Source of the DNA: Saccharothrix algeriensis
GTDB taxonomy: Bacteria > Actinomycetota > Actinomycetes > Mycobacteriales > Pseudonocardiaceae
Length of the DNA: 64,000 bases
Assembly (NCBI RefSeq): GCF_016907655.1
Contig: NZ_JAFBCL010000001.1
Location: 1,240,001 to 1,304,000, forward strand
Direction of reading: 5' to 3'
Both the position numbers and the translations under genes were made by a program. Positions 16,276 to 23,390 of this stretch are shown here, piece by piece (within the stretch, counting starts at the first letter, position 1; every line of letters begins with the position of its first letter). The notes under the pieces were generated by a model. That model saw only the letters and a program-made list of their open reading frames with translations. It was not told the DNA's origin and searched no databases.

Positions 16276-18045
16276 TCACGCCTGCGGCTGCTGCGGCTTG
16301 GCGTCCACCCCGGCCTCCTTGCGCTGCTGCGCGGTGATCGGGGCGGGCGCGGCGGTCAGCGGGTCGTAGCCGCCGCCGCTCTTGGGGAACGCGATGACCT
16401 CGCGGATCGAGTCCGCGCCGGCCAGCAGCATGGTGATCCGGTCCCAGCCGAACGCGATGCCGCCGTGCGGCGGGGCGCCGTACTTGAAGGCGTCGAGCAG
16501 GAAGCCGAACTTCTCCTGCGCCTCCTGCGGGCCGATGCCCATCACGTCGAACGCCCGCTGCTGCACGTCCGCGCGGTGGATCCGGATGGACCCGCCGCCG
16601 ATCTCGTTGCCGTTGCAGACGATGTCGTAGGCGTAGGCTTTGGCGTTGCCCGGGTCCTCCTCGAAGCGGTCGACCCACTCCGGGGTCGGCGAGGTGAACG
16701 CGTGGTGCAGCGCGGTCCACTTGCCACCGCCGACGGCCACGTCGTCGGTCTTGTCGGTGGCCTCGAACATCGGGAAGTCCACGACCCACACGAACGACCA
16801 GGAGCCCTCCTCGATCAGCCCGATCCGGTTCGCGATCTCCACCCGGGCCGCGCCGAGCAGCGCCCGCGCGCCGTCCGGGTCGCCCGCGCCGAAGAACACG
16901 CAGTCGCCGGGGTTCGCGCCCACGGCCTTCGCCAGGCCCTCGCGCTCGGCGTCGGAGAGGTTCTTGGCCACCGGGCCGCCCAGCGTGCCGTCCTCGTTGA
17001 CCAGCACGTAGGCCAGGCCCCTCGCGCCGCGCTGCTTGGCCCACTCCTGCCAGGCGTCGAGCGTGCGGCGGGGCTGGTCGGCGCCGCCGGGCATGACCAC
17101 CGCGCCCACGTAGGGCGCCTGGAAGACCCGGAACGGGGTGTCCTTGAAGTACTCGGTCAGCTCGGTCAGCTCCAGGTCGAAGCGCAGGTCCGGCTTGTCC
17201 GAGCCGTACTTGGCCATCGCCTCGGCGTAGGAGATGCGGCGGAACGGCCGCGCGATCTCGTGGCCGGCCAGCTCGCGCCACAGCGCGGTGATGATCTGCT
17301 CGCCCAGCTCGATCACGTCGTCCTGCTCGACGAAGCTCATCTCGATGTCGAGCTGGGTGAACTCCGGCTGCCGGTCGGCGCGGAAGTCCTCGTCCCGGTA
17401 GCAGCGGGCGATCTGGTAGTACCGCTCCAGCCCGCCGACCATCAGCAGCTGCTTGAACAGCTGCGGCGACTGCGGCAGCGCGTACCAGGACCCGGGCCGC
17501 AGCCGAGCGGGCACCAGGAAGTCCCGCGCGCCCTCCGGCGTGGAGCGGGTCAGCGTGGGGGTCTCGACCTCCACGAAGTCCCGCTCGTGCAGCACCTCGC
17601 GCGCGATCCGGTTGGCCTCGCTGCGCAGCCGCATCGCCTTGGCCGGGCCGCTGCGGCGCAGGTCCAGGTAGCGGTGCTTGAGGCGGGCCTCCTCGCCGAC
17701 CTCCAGGTGCTCGTCGAGCTGGAAGGGCAGCGGCGCGGCCTCGTTGAGCACCTCCAGCTCGGAGGCGTAGACCTCGATCGCCCCGGTGGGCAGGTCGGGG
17801 TTCTCGCTGCCCTCGGGGCGCAGCGTCACCTCGCCGACGACCTTCACCACGAACTCCGAGCGCAGCCGGTGGGCGCGCTCGGCCATCTCGCCCTCCCGGA
17901 ACACGACCTGCGCGACACCGGAGGCGTCCCGGAAGTCGATGAAGATCACGCCCCCGTGATCGCGCCGGCGGGCCACCCACCCGGTCAGGGTGACGGACTG
18001 CCCGGCGTGCTCGGCGCGGAGCGTCCCGGCCTCGTGCGTGCGCAT
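16276..18045 (-). CDS. aspS: Aspartyl-tRNA synthetase
   Basis: 589 residues, the usual bacterial length (class II, with GAD insertion domain). The N-terminal OB-fold begins '[17 protein letters not shown]' and contains '[19 protein letters not shown]'. Motif 2 is '[19 protein letters not shown]' and motif 3 '[16 protein letters not shown]'. It charges tRNA-Asp in the cytoplasm; actinobacterial enzymes of this type are often non-discriminating. The ATG at 18045 matches the family's M-x-RTH start, but the GTG just before it (18048) is better placed for the GAGGAG upstream. In M. tuberculosis aspS sits in the same neighbourhood (Rv2572c), so this is backbone. Confidence 0.97.
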   Translation of the reverse strand: MRTHEAGTLRAEHAGQSVTLTGWVARRRDHGGVIFIDFRDASGVAQVVFREGEMAERAHRLRSEFVVKVVGEVTLRPEGSENPDLPTGAIEVYASELEVLNEAAPLPFQLDEHLEVGEEARLKHRYLDLRRSGPAKAMRLRSEANRIAREVLHERDFVEVETPTLTRSTPEGARDFLVPARLRPGSWYALPQSPQLFKQLLMVGGLERYYQIARCYRDEDFRADRQPEFTQLDIEMSFVEQDDVIELGEQIITALWRELAGHEIARPFRRISYAEAMAKYGSDKPDLRFDLELTELTEYFKDTPFRVFQAPYVGAVVMPGGADQPRRTLDAWQEWAKQRGARGLAYVLVNEDGTLGGPVAKNLSDAEREGLAKAVGANPGDCVFFGAGDPDGARALLGAARVEIANRIGLIEEGSWSFVWVVDFPMFEATDKTDDVAVGGGKWTALHHAFTSPTPEWVDRFEEDPGNAKAYAYDIVCNGNEIGGGSIRIHRADVQQRAFDVMGIGPQEAQEKFGFLLDAFKYGAPPHGGIAFGWDRITMLLAGADSIREVIAFPKSGGGYDPLTAAPAPITAQQRKEAGVDAKPQQPQA

Positions 18046-18210
18046 CACGGGTGCTGCTCTCCTCGGGTTCGTGGTCGGCTCGGCCGACGTCGTGGGTGGT
18101 GATAGCGGAACAGCGACTGGTCGTCAAGGCTATCCAACGGCGCACCGGAAGACGCCACCAGGTTTCTCCGGGGCTCACCGCGGGGCCCGCCGCGCCCCTA
18201 CGATCCCCGC

Positions 18211-18903
18211 GTGCGCAGACGCCTGCTGTTGACCGCCGTGCTCCTTCTGCTGACCACCGGTTGCGCGTACACCGTCCAGGGCAGGCCGGTCGCAGGCCCC
18301 CTCCCGCCGGTCCCGACCACCCAGTGCCAGTACCCGCGCGACCCGGACTCGGCCACGAGCACCCGCGTGCAACCGCCCGGCGAGTACGAGGTGCCGCTGA
18401 AGGGCACGTCGGTCTTCACCCTGGCCACCGGCGAGGGCGACATCGAGCTGACCCTCGACGCGGCCTCCGCCCCCTGCGCCGTGCACAACTTCCGCCACCT
18501 GGTCGGGAAGCGCTTCTACGACGGGACCAAGTGCCACCGGCTCGTGACGGAGGGCATCCGGATCATCCAGTGCGGCGACCCGACGGGCACCGGCAGCGGC
18601 GGACCGGGGTACCGCTACGACGACCCGAAGGCCAAGACCGGTGGGTACGCGCGCGGTGTCGTCGGGATGGCGAACCGGGGGACGCCGGGCACCAACGGCA
18701 GCCAGTTCTTCATCGTGTACGAGGACAGCGAGTTCCCGCCGCACTACCCGGTGATCGGGAGGGTGACGCGCGGGCTGGACGTGGTCGAGGAGGTCGCGGC
18801 CCTCGGCGTGCAGCCGACGTACACGGAGGACCGCAAAACCGTCCAGCAGACGGACGGCCCACCGGTCGTCGACTTCAAGTTCACCACAGTGCGGGAGAAG
18901 TAA
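18211..18903 (+). CDS. Cyclophilin-type peptidyl-prolyl isomerase, predicted lipoprotein
   Basis: 230 residues. The signal sequence 'LLLTAVLLLLTTGCAYT' has a lipobox ending at the Cys, so it is probably anchored to the outer face of the membrane. The cyclophilin domain includes 'IELTLDAASAPCAVHNFRHL', 'FYDGTKCHRLV', 'QCGDPTGTGSGGPGYRYDD', 'GMANRG' and 'NGSQFFIVYEDS', as in actinobacterial PPIases. It catalyses proline isomerisation during folding of exported proteins. It is related to the ppiB-like gene at 38903. The last about 26 codons are part of a direct repeat (18827-19032) found again at 22487; this copy is the complete gene. The start is GTG. Confidence 0.92.
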   Translation: MRRRLLLTAVLLLLTTGCAYTVQGRPVAGPLPPVPTTQCQYPRDPDSATSTRVQPPGEYEVPLKGTSVFTLATGEGDIELTLDAASAPCAVHNFRHLVGKRFYDGTKCHRLVTEGIRIIQCGDPTGTGSGGPGYRYDDPKAKTGGYARGVVGMANRGTPGTNGSQFFIVYEDSEFPPHYPVIGRVTRGLDVVEEVAALGVQPTYTEDRKTVQQTDGPPVVDFKFTTVREK

Positions 18904-19032
18904 CCCGCCCCTTCACACCCCTGCTCCCCACGCCAGGCGAACGGCACCAGCCCCCCACCCCGAACCGCCCCTCAAGCGCTTGTGGTGGTCCGCACGCCCC
19001 GTGCAGACCGGTCGCTTCGTGTTCTCCCCGTA
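18827..19032. repeat. Left copy of imperfect direct repeat bounding the RiPP-like insert
   Basis: This stretch covers the last 26 codons of the cyclophilin gene plus about 130 downstream bases. It recurs at 22487-22721 with scattered substitutions and about 29 extra bases in the second copy. Homology stops abruptly at 19032, inside the word CTCCCCGTA that in the second copy continues as the arm of a palindrome. It looks like a duplicated insertion target or attachment site. Confidence 0.85.
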
Positions 19033-19224
19033 GGACCCAACGCCGCCAACTTAAGCTTTCGGCTGGTCAAGACCCCGGTCGTTCACCGAACAGGCCGGAT
19101 GGCACCGCACCGCACAGGCACAGATTCCCAGGTCACTTGTCGTCGCGACGAGGCCGAGGCGATCTGGATCGGATCGCACCGAACACAAGCTGAATCGATC
19201 TGAGCTGAGTAGATAATGTTCAGG

Positions 19225-19845
19225 TCAGCGGCATTGGGCCACGGCTTCGTCAGCGCGCTGCCGGCTTCGCGGCCAGGACTCAAGAAACTCTGCGAGTTGC
19301 GGTTGCCGTTCAGCGGGACGCTGCAACGACCACACGGTGATCTCGGGTCGCCGCGGGTGCGCAATCGCTCGTACGACCCTCCACCCCTGCTGTCGGTAGT
19401 ACCGAACCAAGCCGCGGTTGTCCTTACCCGTGGTCAGGACACCACGTCGGACCCAGTCGTGCCCGAGCCCGGCCGCGTAGTCGAGTGCCCAAAAGGCGAT
19501 GACGACTCCCAGCCCTCGCCCGACGAAACGCGGGTCCGTGACCGTGGACTGCAGGAACGTGGCGCTCTGCGCCTGTTCCTCGGGACTCCAACCGAGGGCG
19601 GGGGTGAGCGGAGACGCCGAGGTGACTCCGACGACACCGCCGCGCGATTCGCACAGCACCCAGGTGGGCCAGCGGTCGTCCCCCACCTGGCCGGCCAACT
19701 CGTCAGCGTGCCGGTTCCAACTCGTCCACCGACCCTGGCCGGCCTCGCGCATCCAGGCCGCCCGAGCGCGGATCATGCCTGCGACCTCCGGACGGTCGGT
19801 CGCCACGCCCGGACGCATCACGTATGCGGTCGCTACCGTCGTCAC
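19225..19845 (-). CDS. GNAT N-acetyltransferase of the RiPP-like operon
   Basis: 206 residues with the GNAT fold. The acetyl-CoA-binding motif A is 'TDPRFVGRGLGVVIAFWALD' (Q/R-x-x-G-x-G/A type), followed by 'VLTTGKDNRGLVRYYRQQGW', the typical motif B with an Asn and 'YYRxxGW'. The GTG start overlaps the stop of the asparagine-synthase-like gene (GTGA), so both are made together and probably act on the same product. In the albusnodin lasso-peptide cluster, as I recall it, a GNAT acetylates a lysine of the peptide. The candidate peptide here also has a lysine in its C-terminal part. The N-terminal residues before 'MRPGVAT' may be untranslated. Confidence 0.85.
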   Translation of the reverse strand: MTTVATAYVMRPGVATDRPEVAGMIRARAAWMREAGQGRWTSWNRHADELAGQVGDDRWPTWVLCESRGGVVGVTSASPLTPALGWSPEEQAQSATFLQSTVTDPRFVGRGLGVVIAFWALDYAAGLGHDWVRRGVLTTGKDNRGLVRYYRQQGWRVVRAIAHPRRPEITVWSLQRPAERQPQLAEFLESWPRSRQRADEAVAQCR

Positions 19846-21416
19846 GACAGCAATCCTCGCAGACCCAGTTCAAGCCGAAGGTATCCGAACAACCGCGTGT
19901 CGATCCTGCCCGTGGAGGCCGCGTCCCGCACGGCTCGAAGGCGGTCGGGGTCCACGAAGCCCAGATCCACTAGCGGCGATTCCTCCAGGTACTCGTCAAC
20001 CAGAGGTACGCCGTACTCGACAAGCCCGCGCTCCATGACGTGGACGAAGTTCTCACGATGCCGCGGGTGCACCACATCGTCGGAAAAGCCCAGCCGCCGA
20101 AGTCGTTCGCGGGCGATGAACTTGCCTTCACGGAACCTGACGGGCAACTGCTCCCCGAATCTGATCAAGCGACCGGAAGCGAGCGGGGACAACGGCCACA
20201 GACCAGCCGCCATGAACTGTGGCGTCCTGCAAGCGAAGCCGAGGTGGGTCGCTTCGTTGAGCACAGTGACCGGCGCAAGGTCGCTGTCAATCCGGGCGAG
20301 CAACTCAACGGCTCGACACCCGAGCCAGTCGGGCGGGTTTCGATGAGGGTTGTTGCGCCCTTGCACCCGGCCGGTCCGCCCCCATTCCTCGCCACGCAGC
20401 GAGAGGAGTTCGTCACCGCCGTCACCGGTGAACACGGTGGTCAGACCGTGGGCGGTGGCGCTTTCCAACATCGCTTCGACCGCTTCATGGTAGGGCTCGT
20501 CCATCGGGTTGAGCGGATCACCCAGCGCTCTACCTCCTAGCGGGTGCAGAGGCGGCCAGTCGATCGCAGGTACCCGGAAGTCCCGGAAACCCGCAAAGTC
20601 GATCATGGCGTTGCGTCGCCGCAGCTGCTGCTCACCGATCTCGCCCGCGAGGATCAGTGCGTATGACCGGATCTTCCCGGGAAAAAGTCCGGCAAGGGTC
20701 ATGGCGACGTTCGCGGAGTCCATCCCACCTGACAGCTCGACAGCAGTTCGTTCCGGGTCGATCTCCCAGAGCCGGACCGCCCTCTGCAACTCAGCCTCGT
20801 AGACGTCGAGGATGTCCACGCCCTCGCGGATCTCCCGGGGAAGGGCGCGCATCGCCGGTTCCGGGTAGCGGAAGTCCAGACCCGACACCGGGTCATAGGT
20901 GACTCTCATCCGCTCGGTGATCTGCTTTACCGGAGCGAACAGGGTGTGCATGGAGTAGCGCGGCCGGCCGGCGAGAATACTCGTGACCGTCGGCGGGTGA
21001 AGTTCACCGAAGCGCATGTGCGCCCGCAGATCCCCGTAGTACCACGAGCCATGCAACCGGCCCCGTCCCTCTACTACGTAGACGGGCGCATTACCCCACT
21101 GGCCCGCGTAGAGACGGAACGCGCCCTGAGGATCTTGCTCAATCATGAAGAAGTCGGTGGCCGAGGCGAGCAGCCGATGCCTCAACTCACCGTATGCCGG
21201 AGGTGTAAGTGCCACCGGTTCGGGTGTACCGAGCTGGATCACATCGGACGCTCGCTCTCTGACGACAACAAGGCTCGACGTGCCATCCGTCGCGGCGAAG
21301 TCTTCGAGGTTCGGATGCCTGAAGGGTTCGATCCAGCTTGCCCCCGACACCCACCGCCCTCCGTCCGAGCGCCACGGCGGGCGGTTCCCCTCGTGGATCA
21401 ACTCCATCTTGAGCAC
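19842..21416 (-). CDS. Asparagine-synthase-like ATP-dependent amidotransferase/cyclase
   Basis: 524 residues. The C-terminal synthetase domain has the PP-loop 'VELSGGMDSANVA' (SGGxDS at 229-234) and 'TGDGGDELLS' (331-336), as in AsnB, beta-lactam synthetases and lasso-peptide cyclases (McjC type). These enzymes adenylate a carboxylate and attack it with an amine. The N-terminal about 200 residues hold the place of the glutaminase domain, but there is no Cys at position 2, so glutamine hydrolysis is not expected. That fits a cyclase rather than asparagine synthetase. The GTG at 21416 has GGAGG with a 6-nt spacer; the ATG nine bases in lacks one. It lies 61 bp after the peptide gene and is coupled to the GNAT. 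Confidence 0.85.
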   Translation of the reverse strand: MLKMELIHEGNRPPWRSDGGRWVSGASWIEPFRHPNLEDFAATDGTSSLVVVRERASDVIQLGTPEPVALTPPAYGELRHRLLASATDFFMIEQDPQGAFRLYAGQWGNAPVYVVEGRGRLHGSWYYGDLRAHMRFGELHPPTVTSILAGRPRYSMHTLFAPVKQITERMRVTYDPVSGLDFRYPEPAMRALPREIREGVDILDVYEAELQRAVRLWEIDPERTAVELSGGMDSANVAMTLAGLFPGKIRSYALILAGEIGEQQLRRRNAMIDFAGFRDFRVPAIDWPPLHPLGGRALGDPLNPMDEPYHEAVEAMLESATAHGLTTVFTGDGGDELLSLRGEEWGRTGRVQGRNNPHRNPPDWLGCRAVELLARIDSDLAPVTVLNEATHLGFACRTPQFMAAGLWPLSPLASGRLIRFGEQLPVRFREGKFIARERLRRLGFSDDVVHPRHRENFVHVMERGLVEYGVPLVDEYLEESPLVDLGFVDPDRLRAVRDAASTGRIDTRLFGYLRLELGLRGLLS

Positions 21417-21477
21417 AGTATGCCTCCGCACTGAGGAACGTCGAGGACGGGCGCACTGCCCGCCCCCGACGCCGTGA

Positions 21478-21600
21478 TCAGATTTCGTCGTACTGGTTCT
21501 TGGTGTCGCTGCTACCCGCAACCTTCGTGTACTCGCTGGGAAGTACCGCCAGCGTCTCGCCGCCCACGAAGACGTCCGCGAACATGTCGTGGTTTTCCAT
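21478..21600 (-). CDS. Candidate 40-residue RiPP precursor peptide
   Basis: A small ORF with an ATG at 21600 and a strong AAAGGAGGG Shine-Dalgarno about 6 nt upstream, ending TGA at 21478. The peptide is acidic near the N-terminus and contains 'VGGETLAVLPSEYTK', a possible leader recognition stretch. It ends in 'SSDTKNQYDEI', a hydrophilic core-like tail with one Lys, two Asp, one Glu, a Tyr and no Cys. It sits directly upstream of the asparagine-synthase-like gene, where lasso precursors often lie. However, there is no Thr at the usual -2 position, and ring closure at any Ser or Gly leaves almost no tail to thread. A non-lasso macrolactam, an amidated or acetylated peptide, or a non-RiPP role remain open. 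Confidence 0.6.
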   Translation of the reverse strand: MENHDMFADVFVGGETLAVLPSEYTKVAGSSDTKNQYDEI

Positions 21601-21636
21601 CCTTTGCCCTCCTTTCGCGTCTAGTCGCCTGTCACC

Positions 21637-22089
21637 TCACCGAGTGGGTGCCAGCCGCGCCCGCGCTGACTCTTCGACCACTTCAGCGAAGGCACCCACG
21701 GACTGATACAAGAGCGACGGACCCGCGAGAGGGGCCGTCTTGCCCGATGCATCGCTCAATCGGGCGTACACCGCCCTACGGTCGTCCCATGCTTGAACGA
21801 CCTCAGTCACTCCCGGTCGCGTGAAGCGATGGAAATAGAGGCCACTCGGGTGACCGTTGGAGGCGAGCAAAGGCGCGGCCTGGTCGAGCACGAGACGACC
21901 GCTGTCGTTCAGCGCATCCGGGATCCGCTGATCGTGCCCGCTCTCTGCCAGACCTTCGAGTACGCCGCAGCCATCATCGCCGGCGTAGAACGAGGTGTCG
22001 TGATCTTCAGCGCAGAGGCGTTCCAGAGCTTCCTGCGGTCCGCGAAGCTTGAGCCCCGAGCCTGGCAGGCCCGGATCGGGACTGGTCAC
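21637..22089 (-). CDS. Unknown 150-residue protein in the RiPP-like operon
   Basis: A GTG-started frame of 150 residues, 36 bp upstream of the candidate precursor gene. No family is recognised. It lacks the Cys-His-Asp arrangement of lasso B2 proteases and the winged-helix RRE pattern of B1. The middle is acidic ('ERLCAEDHDTSFYAGDDGCG', 'LEGLAESGHDQRIPDAL'), the C-terminal half looks folded ('SGLYFHRFTRPGVTEVVQAW'), and the end is helical ('SVGAFAEVVEESARARL'). It could be a partner or immunity protein. A long plus-strand frame covers the same DNA, but the minus strand agrees with the direction of its neighbours. Confidence 0.5.
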   Translation of the reverse strand: MTSPDPGLPGSGLKLRGPQEALERLCAEDHDTSFYAGDDGCGVLEGLAESGHDQRIPDALNDSGRLVLDQAAPLLASNGHPSGLYFHRFTRPGVTEVVQAWDDRRAVYARLSDASGKTAPLAGPSLLYQSVGAFAEVVEESARARLAPTR

Positions 22090-22223
22090 GTCACACCCGA
22101 TCCGGACTTGCCAAGCTCAGCGACCAGTCGTCCGGCCGTGACGGTCCGAGTCGTTCGGCACGACCGAATGCGCGGTGCCCTCCAAGCGCACCCGCGCACC
22201 TCGGCGCAGCTGACCCGCGCCAC
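22086..22223 (-). CDS. Small doubtful ORF upstream of the 150-aa gene
   Basis: A GTG-started frame of 45 residues whose TGA overlaps the GTG of the next gene (GTGA coupling). The product is Arg/Cys-rich at first, then 'TVTAGRLVAELGKSGSGVT'. A second frame, 22113-22238, encodes 'LRRGARVRLEGTAHSVVP', and together they look like pieces of one frameshifted gene. Neither is recognised. Reported only because of the coupled stop. Confidence 0.25.
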   Translation of the reverse strand: MARVSCAEVRGCAWRAPRIRSCRTTRTVTAGRLVAELGKSGSGVT

Positions 22224-22308
22224 GGATGAGGGGCGACCCCGTCACGTGCTCACCGGCACCGGTACACCACAGGAGTCCGCGATCCGTACGAAACTCGGGT
22301 TTCCCGGG

Positions 22309-22464
22309 TCAGGGCTGATCTTCCGCTGGGTCGGCTTCGGCGTTGCCCACTCGGCGGGACTTCCAACGCCGGACCGCAGAAACACCTCCGCCGATGCTCA
22401 TCAGCAGCCCGATCCCAATGCCGAGACCGCCGAGCAGGCCCTTCTGGCCAAGTACCTTCGCCAC
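22309..22464 (-). CDS. Small single-TM membrane protein at the head of the insert
   Basis: A 51-residue ORF with GTG at 22464 and GGAG 9 nt upstream. It begins 'MAKVLGQKGLLGGLGIGIG', runs as one Gly/Leu/Ile-rich TM helix ('LLGGLGIGIGLLMSIGGGV'), then has a basic stretch 'RRWKSRR' and an acidic tail 'EADPAEDQP'. The frame stays open further upstream into the duplicated cyclophilin end, so the natural gene may have been longer and cut at the insert boundary. A role in export, anchoring or immunity would be guesswork. Confidence 0.5.
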   Translation of the reverse strand: MAKVLGQKGLLGGLGIGIGLLMSIGGGVSAVRRWKSRRVGNAEADPAEDQP

Positions 22465-22486
22465 TGCGAACAGCTCCGTTGCGACC

Positions 22487-22721
22487 AGGACCGCAAGGCC
22501 GTCCAGCAGACGGACGGCCCACCGGTCGTCGACTTCAAGTTCACCACGGTGCGGGAGAAGTAACCCGCCCCTTCACCCCCCTGCTCCTCCACCCTCTGTT
22601 CCCCACGCCCCTGCCCCTCATGCCAGGCGAACGGCACCAGCCCCCACCCCGAACCGCCCCTCAAGCGCTTGTGGTGGTCCGCACGCCCCGTGCAGACCGG
22701 TCGCTTCGTGTTCTCCCCGTA
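22487..22721. repeat. Right copy of imperfect direct repeat bounding the insert
   Basis: Second copy of 18827-19032. It encodes a remnant of the cyclophilin C-terminus ending in 'DRKAVQQTDGPPVV...' in the plus orientation (T to A relative to the intact gene), the stop codon, and downstream sequence with about 29 extra bases. It continues without a break into the palindromic element at 22643-23208, so this side preserves the original downstream context of the cyclophilin gene. Confidence 0.85.
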
Positions 22722-22832
22722 TGGCCTGCCCGGAGGGCTACCATGCTTTTCCTGGGGGTGCAAGCACGCTTTTCGCTTGCACCCCCAGGAAAAGCATGGT
22801 CGTCTTTAGACAGGTCATACGGGGAGAACACG
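22707..22832. repeat. Nested palindrome, first of three
   Basis: Inner arms of 24 bp (22741-22764 and 22776-22799, starting CCATGCTTTTCCTGGGGGTG) are exact inverted repeats around an 11-nt loop. Outer arms of 22 bp (22707-22728, 22811-22832) match with one mismatch and contain CCCCGTATGGCCTG. As RNA or single-stranded DNA this would be a very stable hairpin. Confidence 0.85.
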
Positions 22833-22852
22833 ACCGCTCTTGCTCTTCCTCC

Positions 22853-22979
22853 TCCTTGGCGGCCTGCCCGTCCGGCGAGGACTCTTTAAAGCTCTTCAAC
22901 TTAGATCCGCACCGCCCCGAATCTCACCCGGATCGGTGCGCGACAAAAGTATGAAGAGCAGCCGAGAGGCCGCCAAGGA
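22853..22979. repeat. Palindrome, second of three
   Basis: Arms TCCTTGGCGGCCT (22853-22865) and AGGCCGCCAAGGA (22967-22979) are exact inverted repeats about 100 bp apart. A shorter GCTCTTC/GAAGAGC pair lies inside. Confidence 0.6.
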
Positions 22980-23013
22980 TGACACAAAGACCAAGCTCAG
23001 GGCGTCGCGCCAC

Positions 23014-23136
23014 CCCCGCATGGCCTGGTCGGAGACAACCACATGCGTCAAGGGGAGATCGAACCGGGTGTGCGGTGACCGGGTGTCCCGATCTCCCCTT
23101 GACACATGCGGTTCGCTGCGCGCAGGCCATACGGGG
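23014..23136. repeat. Nested palindrome, third of three
   Basis: Inner arms GTCAAGGGGAGATCG (23047-23061) and its exact complement (23089-23103). Outer arms CCCCGCATGGCCTG (23014-23027) and CAGGCCATACGGGG (23123-23136) match with one mismatch. The outer word is the same as in the first palindrome while the inner stems differ, so the two share an architecture. Confidence 0.8.
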
Positions 23137-23390
23137 ATGACACGCAGCCCACACCGGGGTGCGCGCTGCGCGCGGCTTCAAAACGATTTCGGGGCGGTGC
23201 GGGGTGGGTTCGGGCCGAGCCGGTTGTGGGCGGTGCGGGGTGGGTGGTGAAAGGGCCTGGGCCGCCTCCGGTGGAGGTGGCCGTGCCCGATCGTCGGGTT
23301 CGCGGTGCCGGTCAGTCGGGGGAAGTTGCGCGACCGGCGTTTTCCCGGACCCCGGGCCCACTGGTGGGGCGCGGGCGCTACCTTGCCCGG

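Larger units (their letters stand above)
19033..22486. mobile_element. Lower-G+C insert carrying a RiPP-like operon
   Basis: DNA lying between the two cyclophilin-3'-end repeats. Lines sampled here are near 60% G+C against 70-75% in flanking genes, and codon use is visibly less biased. All convincing genes are on the minus strand and closely spaced: membrane protein (22464), unknown 150-aa protein (22089), 40-aa peptide (21600), asparagine-synthase-like enzyme (21416) and GNAT (19845). No integrase, transposase or plasmid gene is present. The first about 190 bases (19033-19224) carry nothing recognisable. It was probably gained as a unit, either by site-specific integration at the end of the cyclophilin gene or by recombination. 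Confidence 0.75.
22643..23208. mobile_element. MITE-like palindromic element with 18-bp terminal inverted repeats
   Basis: The ends CCCACCCCGAACCGCCCC (22643-22660) and GGGGCGGTGCGGGGTGGG (23191-23208) are inverted repeats with one mismatch. The 566-bp interior codes for nothing recognisable and holds three separate palindromes (listed separately). The right-end word recurs at about 23226-23243. The left end is also present in the left direct repeat (18954-18971). It is probably a non-autonomous repeat of this genome; no flanking target duplication was established. Confidence 0.55.

Noticed and set aside
19033-22486. Calling the insert a lasso-peptide cluster outright
   Set aside because: No RRE (B1), no transglutaminase-like leader protease (B2), no Thr at the -2 position and no room for a threaded tail in the peptide.
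21793-22563. Plus-strand 256-residue frame ending in the cyclophilin C-terminus
   Set aside because: It is opposite to the operon, its first 230 residues match nothing, and the end is a duplicated remnant, so it is read as a repeat by-product.
18827-22721. Transposon with transposase
   Set aside because: No transposase or integrase is encoded between the repeats, so only an insert bounded by repeats is claimed.
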